Of a DNA stretch of 64,000 bases, positions 49,629-61,659 are shown piece after piece. Numbering within the stretch: the first letter of the stretch is position 1; each line of letters begins with the position of its first letter. Under the pieces are notes generated by a model, which was not told the DNA's origin, made no database searches, and saw only the letters and a list, made by a program, of their open reading frames with translations. The position numbers and the translations under genes were made by a program. The stretch spans positions 1,595,001 to 1,659,000 of the forward strand of contig JAZGTH010000011.1 in the NCBI GenBank assembly GCA_036877525.1, written 5' to 3'. This DNA is from Chromobotia macracanthus. Lineage: Eukaryota; Chordata; Actinopteri; Cypriniformes; Botiidae.

Positions 49629-51255
49629 TCATATTGTGAAGCATATTGGAATAGGACAATCAGCCATCAGTTTGTGATACTGCTCCTCAAATACAGCATC
49701 TTCTTGTGCACTGAAATGATTCTTCCAATCACCCACCTCACCTGAAAATAAAATCAACAATAATTCATAAAGAATAGAGCAATGCAATCAGAAAAAGAAG
49801 CGGTATGTTAATCCGTCACCTTTTCTCATGAACTCTGAGGCTGTACGATCAAAGACTGTGTCTGGGACGGTTGAGTAGTTCGCCATGGGGTTCTCTCGCA
49901 TAGCAGAAAATGTTGTCTTTTGTACAATATGACCTATTGTACTTTTTGATAACGGCCTCTCGAGAAATTCAGCGATATGTGTCACTTCTCAAACAGGGTC
50001 CTTCAAATTATTAATAGACTACATTATACCACAATTAATTTAGACTATTTTAAATTCAATTTATGACAGGTTATATGAAGTTAAAACAAATAAATTAAAA
50101 AACTAATAAATGAAAGATCAAATAAAAAGCAGAACAAAATAGTTTTTCTAGATAGCTAATGAACCTCTTTCATGTCTTCGAAGAATGTGTAAAGGATTTT
50201 CTTGTTATGTCTTTCCCTCCAGTATCCTTTAACATGGTCATACCACAAACCCCAACTCACTGAAAACAGATTCACGCATGTGATTTAAGCCTTTAGTCTA
50301 GAGTACATATCATCAAACAGCAAATAAGACATTTGAAATATTAGTGAAATGGATGCAAAGTCTAACAAATCCATGACTCACATTGGCCTGCCATAAATCT
50401 TTCCAGATATTGGTGCCAGGGGCCAGGCTCTGGCTGAGTTAAATTCATACGATCAAAATGATAATATGAAGTCACAGTGTCTTTAGGATTACGAGCCATG
50501 TATATAACCTGCATGTAGAGAACAGAACAGGTTAGTTTGGTAGTTACATATATAGTCTTTGCGCATCCTGACTAAGTGAAGTGCTCTAAATATATTTATA
50601 TATAAATATATCATCTGTAAAATGCGCAGGACCAAAAAATGTTCATCCAATCATTGCATTCGGTCCGAATTCCCTATCCTAACTTTAAGTTTCATATTAT
50701 TTAATTATACAAAAGCAAAACTTCCAACCTTGCAACCAGCCTCCCAGAAAGAACGAGGCACAAGTTGGATGGGAAGATGAGTTTTGACTACACGAGGGGG
50801 ATCCATGGCCTCTAGCCTAGTTACACCTAAGTTACACACAGAAAACTTGTATAAAAAGGTATGTGTTGAATTCTGCTGTTCATTTTTTGCTTGTTGTTCT
50901 GTAAAACATACCAGAAACACCATCTGCAGATACCATCTCTAGAAAAGGCATGCGCACTTGAGTTGGTGCACGCTTGTACTTCTCCTTATCCCCGCCATTC
51001 AAAATCCAGTCCACTACTTCCTGTGTCCAAGTCGTCCCTTTCATAGATGATAAGGTTGTATTGTTCATTTTATTATGATATCGTTTTTCTACTTTAAATG
51101 TGTAGCTGTGTCTTACCTGATTTGGGATACGTGGCAATAAGCAGGTCTTCGCTCAGTGCTTGGAAACGTTCCACTTTTGTCCATTGCTCAACTACTCGCT
51201 CAGGTAATGGGACACCCAGAACCTGACTCAAAGTCCCGCGTGTTCCTTTATCCAT
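49629..51255 (-). pseudogene. SULT1-type cytosolic sulfotransferase with in-frame stop
   Basis: Family role: transfers sulfate from PAPS to phenols, amines or steroids in the cytosol. Exons: 51117-51255, 50912-51037, 50729-50826, 50382-50508, 50165-50259, 49820-50000, 49629-49741. Sizes 126, 98, 127, 95, 181 and 113 are those of SULT1 genes and all phases join, giving 292 codons. Visible sites: PAPS loop TYPKSGTTW (42-50), catalytic His105 in KTHLP, ARNPKD with a Ser in TSYYHF, and RKG (254-256) with GDWKNHF. Codon 199 (49991-49989) is TGA where the family has an Arg (KREIQ-like), compatible with a CpG change from CGA. The frame continues perfectly afterward, so the lesion is recent, polymorphic, or a sequence error. 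A truncated 198-residue product would lack the C-terminal PAPS-binding part. The start MDKGTRG has a good Kozak context and gives the family length. The exact SULT1 member is not assigned. Confidence 0.85.
50622..50690 (+). mobile_element. Interspersed repeat of unknown family, copy B (short)
   Basis: GCAGGACCAAAAAATGTTCA and CCAATCATTGCATTC match the start of the repeat at 60803-60985. It lies in an intron of the sulfotransferase gene. Confidence 0.6.
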
Positions 51256-51399
51256 CCTTTTCCACTGTATAACCTGCCTGACTCTGATCAAGCATGTAAC
51301 CATCATCAACTCACCACAAAATATATTTAAAAATACACTCACAGTGTGTTTTACATATACATACATAAACACATATCAGGATAGCAACAAGTGTTCAAC

Positions 51400-51615
51400 A
51401 AGTAAATTTATGTTTTATGTCATTTTTGTCTAATTTGGAAACCTATGAAATGTATTACAACGGAATATGTTATTTACAAAATAAAATACATTATTTACAT
51501 TATTTATGTATTATAAATAATATACATTATTTATAATACATTATTTAATTACAAAATTATGTTATATATTAAATTATGTATAAGGAATATACATAATAAG
51601 ACATTTTATTTACAA
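51400..51615. other. AT-rich upstream region of the sulfotransferase gene
   Basis: Very AT-rich with repeated ACATTATTTA phrases. It would contain the promoter or first noncoding exon, but no defined element is seen. A possible 5' UTR acceptor (TTATACAG) lies just upstream of the start codon. Confidence 0.4.
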
Positions 51616-51618
51616 ATG

Positions 51619-54600
51619 ACAGATCTTTTTCTGACAGATCTGCTGTACTTTATATAGTCTTTACACACAGATCTGCTGTACTTTATATAGTCTTTACACA
51701 CAGATCTGCTGTACTTTATATAGTCTTCACACACAGATCTGCTGTACTTTATATAGTCTTTACACACAGATCTGCTGTACTTTATATAGTCTTTACACAC
51801 AGATCTGCTGTACTTTATATATCTTTACACACAGATCTGTTGTACTTTATATAGTCTTCACACACAGATCTGCTGTACTTTATATAGTCTTTACACACAG
51901 ATCTGCTGTACTTTATATAGTCTTTACACACAGATCTGCTGTACTTTATATAGTCTTTCACACAGATCTGCTGTACTTTTATACACACAGATCTGCTGTA
52001 CTTTATATAGTCTTTACACACAGATCTGCTGTACTTTATATAGTCTTTAACACAGACGCTGTACTTTATATGTCTTTACACACAGATCTGCTGTACTTTA
52101 TATAGTCTTTACACACAGATCTGCTGTACTTTATATAGTCTTTACACACAGATCTGCTGTACTTTATATAGTCTTTACACACACTTTATATAATCACAGA
52201 TCTGCTGTACTTTATATAGTCTTTACACACAGATCTGCTGTACTTTATATAGTCTTTACACACAGATCTGCTGTACTTTATATAGTCTTTACACACAGAT
52301 CCTGTACTTTATATGTCTTTAAAAGGTATTTATATAGTCTTTACACACAGATCTGCTGTACTTTATATAGTCTTTACACACAGATCTGCTGTACTTTATA
52401 TAGTCTTTACACACAGATCTGCTGTACTTTATATAGTCTTTACACACAGATCTGCTGTACTTTATATAGTCTTTACACACAGATCTGCTGTACTTTATAT
52501 AGTCTTTACACACAGATCTGCTGTACTTTATATAGTCTTTACACACAGATCTGCTGTACTTTATATAGTCTTTACACACAGATCTGCTGTACTTTATATA
52601 GTCTTTACACACAGATCTGCTGTACTTTATATAGTCTTTACACACAGATCTGCTGTACTTTATATAGTCTTTACACACAGATCTGCTGTACTTTATATAG
52701 TCTTTACACACAGATCTGCTGTACTTTATATAGTCTTTACACACAGATCTGCTGTACTTTATATAGTCTTTACACACAGATCTGCTGTACTTTATATAGT
52801 CTTTACACACAGATCTGCTGTACTTTATATAGTCTTTACACACAGATCTGCTGTACTTTATATAGTCTTTATACACACAGATCTGCTGTACTTTATATAG
52901 TCTTTACACACAGATCTGCTGTACTTTATATAGTCTTTACACACAGATCTGCTGTACTTTATATAGTCTTTACACACAGATCTGCTGTACTTTATATAGT
53001 CTTTACACACAGATCTGCTGTACTTTATATAGTCTTTACACACAGATCTGCTGTACTTTATATAGTCTTTACACACAGATCTGCTGTACTTTATATAGTC
53101 TTCACACACAGATCTGCTGTACTTTATATAGTTTTACACACAGATCTGCTGTACTTTTTTCTTTACTCACAGATCTGCTGTACTTTATATAGTCTTTACA
53201 CACAGATCTGCTGTACTTTATATAGTCTTTACACACAGATCTGCTGTACTTTATATAGTCTTTACACACAGATCTGCTGTACTTTATATAGTCTTTACAC
53301 ACAGATCTGCTGTACTTTATATAGTCTTTACACACAGATCTGCTGTACTTTATATAGTCTTTACACACAGATCTGCTGTACTTTATGTAGTCTTTACACA
53401 CAGATCTGCTGTACTTTATATAGTCTTTACACACAGATCTGCTGTACTTTATATAGTCTTTACACACAGATCTGCTGTACTTTATATAGTCTTTACACAC
53501 AGATCTGCTGTACTTTATATAGTCTTTACTTACACAGATCTGCTGTACTTTATATAGTCTTTACACACAGATCTGCTGTACTTTATATAGTCTTTAACAG
53601 ATTCATCTTTACACACAGACCTGTTTTTACACACAGATCTGCTTTATATAGTCTTTACACACAGACCTGCTGTACTTTATATAGTCTTTACACACAGATC
53701 TGCTGTACTTTATATAGTCTTTACACACAGATCTGCTGTACTTTATATAGTCTTCACACACAGATTGCTGTAATTTTTTTATTCTTTACACACAGATCTG
53801 CTTTTTATATAGTCTTTACACACAGATCTGCTGTACTTTATATAGTCTTTACACACAGATCTGCTGTACTTTATATAGTCTTTACACACAGATCTGCTGT
53901 ACTTTATATAGTCTTTACACACAGATCTGCTGTACTTTATATAGTCTTCACACACAGATCTGCTGTACTTTATATAGTCTTCACACACAGATCTGCTGTA
54001 CTTTATATAGTCTTTACACACAGATCTGCTGTACTTTATATAGTCTTTACACACAGATCTGCTGTACTTTATATAGTCTTTACACACAGATCTGCTGTAC
54101 TTTATATAGTCTTTACACACAGATCTGCTGTACTTTATATAGTCTTTACACACAGATCTGCTGTACTTTATATAGTCTTTACACACAGATCTGCTGTACT
54201 TTATATAGTCTTTACACACAGATCTGCTGTACTTTATATAGTCTTTACACACAGATCTGCTGTACTTTATATAGTCTTTACACACAGATCTGCTGTACTT
54301 TATATAGTCTTTACAACAATTGCTGTACTTTATATATCACACAGATCTGCTGTACTTTATATAGTCTTTACACACAGATCTGCTGTACTTTATATAGTCT
54401 TTACACACAGATCTGCTGTACTTTATATAGTCTTTACACACAGATCTGCTGTACTTTATATAGTCTTTACACACAGATCTGCTGTACTTTATATAGTCTT
54501 TACACACAGATCTGCTGTACTTTATATAGTCTTTACACACAGATCTGCTGTACTTTATATAGTCTTTACACACAGATCTGCTGTACTTTATATAGTCTTT

Positions 54601-55853
54601 ACACACAGATCTGTGTGTCTTTACACACAGATCTGCTGTCTTTATATAGTCTTTACACACAGATCTGCTGTACTTTATATAGTCTTTACACACAGATCTG
54701 CTGTACTTTATATAGTCTTTACACACAGATCTGCTGTACTTTATATAGTCTTTACACACAGATCTGCTGTACTTTATATAGTCTTTACACACAGATCTGC
54801 TGTACTTTATATAGTCTCTTACACACAGATCTGCTGTACTTTATATAGTCTTTACACACAGATCTGCTGTACTTTATATAGTCTTTACACACAGATCTGC
54901 TGTACTTTATATAGTCTTTAACACACAGATCTGCTGTACTTTATATAGTCTTTACACACAGATCTGCTGTACTTTATATAGTCTTTACACACAGATCTGC
55001 TGTACTTTATATAGTCTTTACACACAGATCTGCTGTACTTTATATAGTTCTTTACACACAGTTGATCTGCTGTACTTTTATATAGTCTTTACACACAGAT
55101 CTGCTGTACTTTATATAGTCTTTACACACAGATCTGCTGTACTTTATATAGTCTTTACACACAGATCTGCTGTACTTTATATAGTCTTTACACACAGATC
55201 TGCTGTACTTTATATAGTCTTTACACACAGATCTGCTGTACTTTATATAGTCTTTACACACAGATCTGCTGTACTTTATATAGTCTTTACACACAGATCT
55301 GCTGTACTTTATATAGTCTTTACACACAGATCTGCTGTACTTTATATAGTCTTTACACACAGATCTGCTGTACTTTATATAGTCTTTACACACAGATCTG
55401 CTGTACTTTATATAGTCTTTACACACAGATCTGCTGTACTTTATATAGTCTTTACACACAGATCTGCTGTACTTTATATAGTCTTTACACACAGATCTGC
55501 TGTACTTTATATAGTCTTTACACACAGATCTGCTGTACTTTATATAGTCTTTACACACAGATCTGCTGTACTTTATAACTTTATATAGTCTTTACACACA
55601 GATCTGCTGTACTTTATATAGTCTTTACACACAGATCTGCTGTACTTTATATAGTCTTTACACACAGATCTGCTGTACTTTATATAGTCTTTACACACAG
55701 ATCTGCTATTATGTATCTTTACACACAGATCTGCTGTACTTTATATAGTCTTTACACACAGATCTGCTGTACTTTATATAGTCTTTACACACAGATCTGC
55801 TGTACTTTATATAGTCTTTACACACAGATCTGCTGTACTTTATATAGTCTTTA
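51619..55853. repeat. 33-bp minisatellite, about 128 copies (4.2 kb)
   Basis: Unit TATATAGTCTTTACACACAG then ATCTGCTGTACTT (33 bp), tandem across 4.2 kb between the sulfotransferase promoter and szrd1. Most copies are identical. Sparse indels and short units fall near 52040-52330, 53590-53660, 53760-53800, 54300-54345, 54600-54650, 55045-55080 and 55560-55730. Since 33 is a multiple of 3, each frame repeats an 11-residue string (e.g. CKDYIKYSRSV on minus, IVFTHRSAVLY on plus), producing long false ORFs. Each unit carries the palindrome CAGATCTG and a TATATAG element. Confidence 0.98.
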
Positions 55854-55868
55854 TGTGCTGTCCTCCGT

Positions 55869-55884
55869 ACAGCAGGGGGCGCTA
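55869..55884 (+). promoter_or_regulatory. CTCF-like motif at the array/szrd1 boundary
   Basis: ACAGCAGGGGGCGCTA is a near-perfect CTCF core (consensus CCACCAGGGGGCGCTA). It starts 15 bp after the 33-bp array ends and 107 bp before the szrd1 start codon. An insulating or promoter-tethering role is inferred from motif and position. Confidence 0.7.
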
Positions 55885-55990
55885 CACTGACACTTCTGGT
55901 CACTGAGCGACTCATTGACGCTATAGAGGGAAAATATGCGTTAGCTTGTCCACTGAGGGAACTCACTAGTTAGTAGTTAGGAGTGGAAAC

Positions 55991-58900
55991 ATGGATGATG
56001 AGGAGGTCGCCGAAAGCTGGGAGGAGGCTGCCGACAGTGGGGTAAATATGCGCTGGCTGTGCTTCCTGTCTGCTCCCTGAAGCTCCCTTCGTAGTGCACT
56101 TATCTGCACACAGAGCGCTGCTTTAATTCAAACAACTGCTAACTGCTAGTCACGCCTCAGTCGGGAAGTAGGCCGCAGTTAAAGAGAAACTGATCTCAGG
56201 ACAGACTCTGTGGGTTACGTCTTATGTTGACAGGCGATTTTAAAGATCCGCAGCGAGTCTGTCGTGTAGGTAAGAGACATAACGAAAGCAAAGCGCTTCA
56301 CATCTAGTGCTGGTCAGCCGGACGACCTGTCGAATAAAAGGGAAATCAAAGATGGCTGCCTCAATGGGCCGGGACCTGTTGGCTGTGATAATGAATGTGA
56401 TGTTTGGTTTTCATATGTTTGTTTATGTTTATGTGGAAATATGGCCGGTTTTGTGTCGGACGGTCCCCGTTTAGGCTCAGCGGGGCACTTTCAACAAGTT
56501 TTGCCTCTCACGCAAATGATATTTTGGGTGAGAAGGTTTAGGGAGAAATATAACGATATGTAGCTCATCATATCCATCATCACAGCTTAAAAATCACAGT
56601 CATCATCATCACAGGTTAATAATCACAGTCATCATCATCACAGGTTAAAAATCACAGTCATCATCATCACAGCTTAATAATCACAGTCATCATCATCACA
56701 GCTTAATAATCACAGTCATCATCATCACAGCTTAAAAATCACAATCATCATCATCACAGCTTAATAATCACAGTCATCATCATCAGGTTAATCACAGTCA
56801 TCTCTCACAGTTAAAAATCACAGTCATCATCATCACAGCTTAATAATCACAGTCATCATCATCACAGCTTAATAATCACAGTCATCATCACATCTTATTA
56901 ATCACAGTCATCATCATCACATCTTAATAATCACAGTCATCATCATCACAGCTTAAAAATCACAGTCATCATCATCACAGCTTAAAAATCACAGTCATCA
57001 TCATCACAGCTTAAAAATCACAGTCATCATCATCACAGCTTAACAATCACAGTCATCATCATCACAGCTTAACAATCACAGTCATCATCATCACAGCTTA
57101 ACAATCACAATCATCATCATCACAGCTTAACAATCACAATCATCATCATCACAGCTTAAAAATCACAGTCATCATCATCACAGCTTAAAAATCACAGTCA
57201 TCATCATCACAGCTTAAAAATCACAATCATCATCACAGCTTAAAAATCACAATCATCATCACACGTAACATTTCATGTCCATGTGAGCACGTAAAACGAT
57301 CCCGCGTAACTCCGCCGCAGATTCAGTCCGTGTCGGGAGGATCTGACCGGGACAAAAGCCCATCACATTGTCCTGCCAGCACCACATAAAGGACCCTAAA
57401 CGCTTCTCATTACTGCTAATACACTGAAAAATGGTCTTACCCGGAAAAAGTAAGTACAAAGATGTGGGCGTGTTGTTTAATGGGACAAATGACGGAATAT
57501 TGATGTGCGCATGCCCAGTAAGGCCCGGCAGGACTCCAGCATAACCTCACAGTTTCATTGTATAAAGATTATTTATTACTTATAAAGTTACCATGTCTAA
57601 TTATTAATACATCACAGTGCTGCCTGCAGCCAGACTCGCTTTGTTGCATTTTGGCACAATCACATTTGAATTATTATTATAAAATAAGCAAACGTGCATA
57701 CACTTCTGTGAATCTTCCTGGTTTTGATCCAGCAACAGGCTTCACTTTATGATTTCCTGTGTCAGATGTTGAGCTCATTTAAAACGTGGTTTGGTTTAAT
57801 GTGATTTTGACAGTAACGTCTACAGTCCTGCCTGTGTCAACATCTTTCCCTCCATTATAAGTGTTTGTCTGGACAAGCCCTCATATTGTCTGCTTACTCC
57901 AGCACCACACTGTAATACGGCCCTGTCTTTAATATAGACGCAGCACTACGTATTTATAAATAACTTTGTGAAATTGAAAACTTGCTGTTGCACAGGCCCC
58001 TCCTCAAAGCATTTGCATGTTCTGTTTGAAAAATCTCCTGCTTTTATTTAAATGTAATGGTTTTGGTGTTGATTTTCTTTAGGAAATGGAGAGAAGATTA
58101 GAGGAAAAGCTTCGGATCAGTCAGAAAGAAAGGTACATCTGTCTGTCCCTGCGTTTATGAACTGCGTTTATGTGTTTTGCATAAAGTACTTGTTTCATCA
58201 AATCATCTTTCATGTTTCACTCTCTCAGACTTTCAGGTGGAGGTTCAGGCCGTTCTCCGATGAAGACAGCGATTGTCATTCAGGACGACTCCCTCCCTGC
58301 CGCGCCCCCACCTCAGATTCGTATCTTGAAGCGCCCCTCCAGTAATGGATCCTTGGGCTCGTCCGTGACGCAGACCCGACCCTCCCCGCAAGTCAAATCT
58401 TTAGCTCAGCGGGAGGCAGAGTATGCCGAAGCACGGAAGAGGATTCTCGGCAGTGCAACACCTGATGAAACACCCCAGGAGAGGCCCAGTTCAGACCGGT
58501 ACATACTGACACGATCACTGTAACCAACTGTTTCTTGGTTACCAACTCACACTCATGTTCAGTGTTGAGAAATGTTAATGCTGGATTTTCAGTGTTTGGT
58601 TACTTTTTAGTTGCTGCACTCTGTTAGACCAGTGGATCTCAACCTTTTTGACTTCAAAATCCCCTCATTGTCCACAACAATATCTGAAGCCCCCATCACA
58701 GTTTCTACTCAATCATATGTTCTAGAGTTTGGCGAATTAGAGTTTGAAGAATTCATTATAAAAACAACCAAACACTAAGAGTCTTGATCTTACTATTTTT
58801 AGTTGTTTTAGCTCATTTTAATGCTTGTTTTGTGTTATTTCCAACTATTTTAAGTCCCCTTTGGAAGTTAGTTTTGGCTTCACTGGTTGAGAAACATTAG

Positions 58901-59104
58901 ATGGTTATGGAATAATTGTACTGTCCAGATTGGTATGTTTGAATGGCTGCTTAACATACTTTCTCTGCTTTACTGTGATTGTCCTCGATCAGATCTCCAC
59001 GCGGAAGCAGCCATACACTTTCAGAAGACAGCAGATCAGGAAACCATGTGGTTCGACAGCCAGCAGGTCCAGATGGTACACAGGGCTTTCACCAGCGCAG
59101 ATAG
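55991..59104 (+). CDS. szrd1: SZRD1, SUZ RNA-binding domain-containing protein 1, complete
   Basis: Small SUZ-domain protein thought to bind RNA; its cellular job is poorly defined. Exons 55991-56041, 58083-58132, 58229-58498 and 58993-59104 join in phase to 160 codons plus TAG; human SZRD1 has 152. The N-terminus MDDEEVAESWEEAADSG and EMERRLEEKL match the family. The SUZ region spans about residues 45-115 (IVIQDDSLP, PPQIRILKRP, SLAQREAEYAEARKRILG). The C-terminal SUZ-C-like segment is VRQPAGPDGTQGFHQRR. Exon 4 is read in the third frame after the CAG acceptor at 58990-58992; the longer open frames over the same bases are shadows. Codon 1 is the only good start after the CTCF-like motif. Confidence 0.95.
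56577..57270. repeat. 28-bp minisatellite in szrd1 intron 1
   Basis: About 24 copies of AATCACAGTCATCATCATCA plus CAGCTTAA, with C/T and A/G variants and a few shortened units. It lies wholly within intron 1 (56042-58082). Confidence 0.95.
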
Positions 59105-60635
59105 GAATAACAGCCTTTCCTGGGAGCCAGGAAGAGATCACAGTGGGTTGGTCTCCCAAAATGCAGTCGAAATTCCAATCATTTTTATCAATATTTAGGA
59201 TGTGGGATATTTTTCAAATAAGTATAAAAAACTCTGGAGTCCAGCAAGGCATGTGTGCCGGTGCATGGAACATCACAGAGGACACAATGGGACACAGGAG
59301 AGAGGATCGGGAACACTTCCCGGTTTTACACTGTGATGAGGACCTCGCTTCCGAACACTGCTCACTGTGATATCCAGGCCCCGTCCCCTTCAGATTAAAC
59401 AGAAAATGGAGAAGAACGATTGTTCCTCACTCACTATACTCAGCTGTCACTGGCAGATAAAGACAGAAACAGAAGACAGGAAGTGGTGAAGGGCAGGGCT
59501 GGATGTGCTGTAACCAACACGGTGTAAAGGAAGACAAGAGGTGCCACCTTCTTTTAGCAATAATTCTAGAATCATCATGAAATATTCAGACCCACCATCC
59601 ACACTGTTCCACATGTTTGTTTTGCATTGGTTTTGTTTGTTTTAATTTTGGTCATTACTGGTTTGCTCTGTTAATTGCCATAAGTTTTTAAATAGGTTAT
59701 GAGCAGTGAGGCTATCATGAAAACTCAAAGTTGACTAAGTTTGTTCTTTATTGTTTACGGTTCTCTTTTCTTCATTTGTTGTTTTACTCATCGGTCTTCC
59801 TCTGACTGTCCTGATTTCTACAAAGTAAAAAGAATGAAAACAAACTAGTATAGAATTAAATAAATTCAAATGACCTTTTAAGCGTTTCTATGCTTTTTAG
59901 ATAATTTGAGAAGATCATTTTTAGAGCAGTGTGTTTTAATTCAAAACTACAAGAAAGTGATTTCTGTAAATATCTGTTCTTCTAGGAAACTTCAAAGGGA
60001 GTGAAGCAGGAGAAAACTAATGAGGCTCCCGCCTCACATTCACATCAGATCTGCTGTTAACCGTTAGTTCTGTTTATCTGTTTTCTTTTACTTGTGTAGG
60101 AACTCAGGTTGTTTTGAGGAATCGTGAGAATGGAGTTGTGTATCAGTAGATCTGTTTTTAACAGATTGATGGTGCAATGTTAAGATTTTGTGAAGTGACA
60201 ACTTAAAGAAAACCTCTCCAGGACTGGATTTCAGATGATCCTATAAGAGATTATTTAATGTTTATTGAAACCTAAGATAAAAGTGTGCATAGCACCAATG
60301 GTTTATCGAAACAATTTTATGTGTTAAGTCTGTTGACCTAGTTGCTCTGGCTCTTGGAATACAATGTTCATACACAAAGAGCCATACAACCTTTCTTGAC
60401 TACAACAGCCTGCCTTTTCTGTTCTGTTTTAATTATGTCCTAAATCTTCCTCCTCTGTGCTGTTTCATGATGAACGAGTCTGCAGTCTATGGAAATACCC
60501 TTTAATCTGATGTCATTGTTCACTCATTGTGCTGTAACACATCAGACAGATTCGTCTGTCGTCCTGGGAACACAGCAGTCTGCCTGTAAATACTTTTCAA
60601 AATGATCATTTAATAAAGACTTTTTAAATAATGAC
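59105..60635 (+). other. szrd1: szrd1 3' UTR
   Basis: Noncoding sequence from the szrd1 stop to a canonical AATAAA at 60612-60617. It is AT-rich with T-rich tracts and has no other gene-like frame. Confidence 0.7.
60612..60617 (+). terminator. szrd1: szrd1 poly(A) signal
   Basis: AATAAA in TTTAATAAAGACTTTTTAAA. It gives a 3' UTR of about 1.5 kb. Confidence 0.65.
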
Positions 60636-60802
60636 TTTTTAATTTTTGATCAGTTTTGGCAGTTCAGCGTTTGATTAAATGTTATGCCTAAAAAAAATCA
60701 TTTGTTTTTTGTTACGCTAGGCCACACATCCTCTCATCCTCTCTTCACATCCTGACAGCAATCACTAAGTGGTTTAAATAGTTTTTTGTTGTCTTTTGTA
60801 GA

Positions 60803-60985
60803 AGGTTCAGGACCATAAAATGTTTGTCCAATCATTGCATTCCATCTGAATGCAATGACAGCATGTCCTACTTGCCTGTCAAAGCTTGTATATGTTCATG
60901 TGTTGGAGGAGTGGCTTTAGAGAACACTGAAGGGCGGGATCTTCTGCTTTCAAAGCCAGCTTGCTATTGCTAGCCCCTAACTTAT
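60803..60985 (+). mobile_element. Interspersed repeat of unknown family, copy C
   Basis: The longest of three related copies (14462-14580 minus; 50622-50690 plus). Shared phrases are CAGGACCATAAAATGTTTGT, GGGCGGGATCTT and TGCTATTGCTAGCCC. No open frame and no clear terminal repeats. Confidence 0.7.
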
Positions 60986-61659
60986 CCTACTCAACCTTTG
61001 AGACTTGTCTGTGAAACTGGGCCATAAATACATAAATATTTACAGTTTAATAGTCTTTTATAAATAACTTCAATGAATGATTTAAATAATAACTTAAGGC
61101 AACAATACAGGAGATCAAGCGGCTTTTCTATTAAATATTCAATAGAAAAGACCTCTGACATGTCCATACACGGACAGTGCAGGAGTTGTCCAGGGCTTGT
61201 TTTAAATGTATACAGTCTATTTCCAGTAAGATGACTGTGCTCATTTGAGTTTCTACAGCACTTTTACCAGCTGTGTTTCCTGATCTGGAGTCATACAGGT
61301 GTACACTGTTCATCTCATCACAATCTGTAACACCGGAGAGCAAAGAGCTCTGCTGAAGACTGACCAAAACCTGAGTTCCACTCATCTAAAAATGGCATCC
61401 ACCGACATTCAAAAGCCTTATAATATTAAGTCACCTTGAGTAGATATGCAGGGAAAACGCAGTGAAGGTCATTCCATTTATAGCCAAATGAAAGCCAGTA
61501 CCATGACAGAGGCCCTTAGTGTGCAGAAAGAGGAAGTCTTAATGTTTCTATTATAAAGTTTTCAAGAGAAATAAAGCCGCAGCTAAAACTGCATTGCACT
61601 TTCAACCACAAATTTCTTTCAATACAGTGACAGATGATGTTTATGTCTGTTTCTTTCAG

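Noticed and set aside
49989..49991. TGA as a selenocysteine codon in the sulfotransferase
   Set aside because: Family members have Arg here, not Cys, and I saw no reason to expect a SECIS element. A CpG nonsense change is simpler.
52313..52900. Long 11-residue-repeat frames on both strands, as candidate repeat protein or CRISPR-like array
   Set aside because: Direct tandem 33-bp units with no spacers in a vertebrate genome. The frames follow from unit length.
58930..59370. Longer open frames over szrd1 exon 4
   Set aside because: The third frame gives the conserved VRQPAGPDGTQGF ending and correct phase; the others are shadows.
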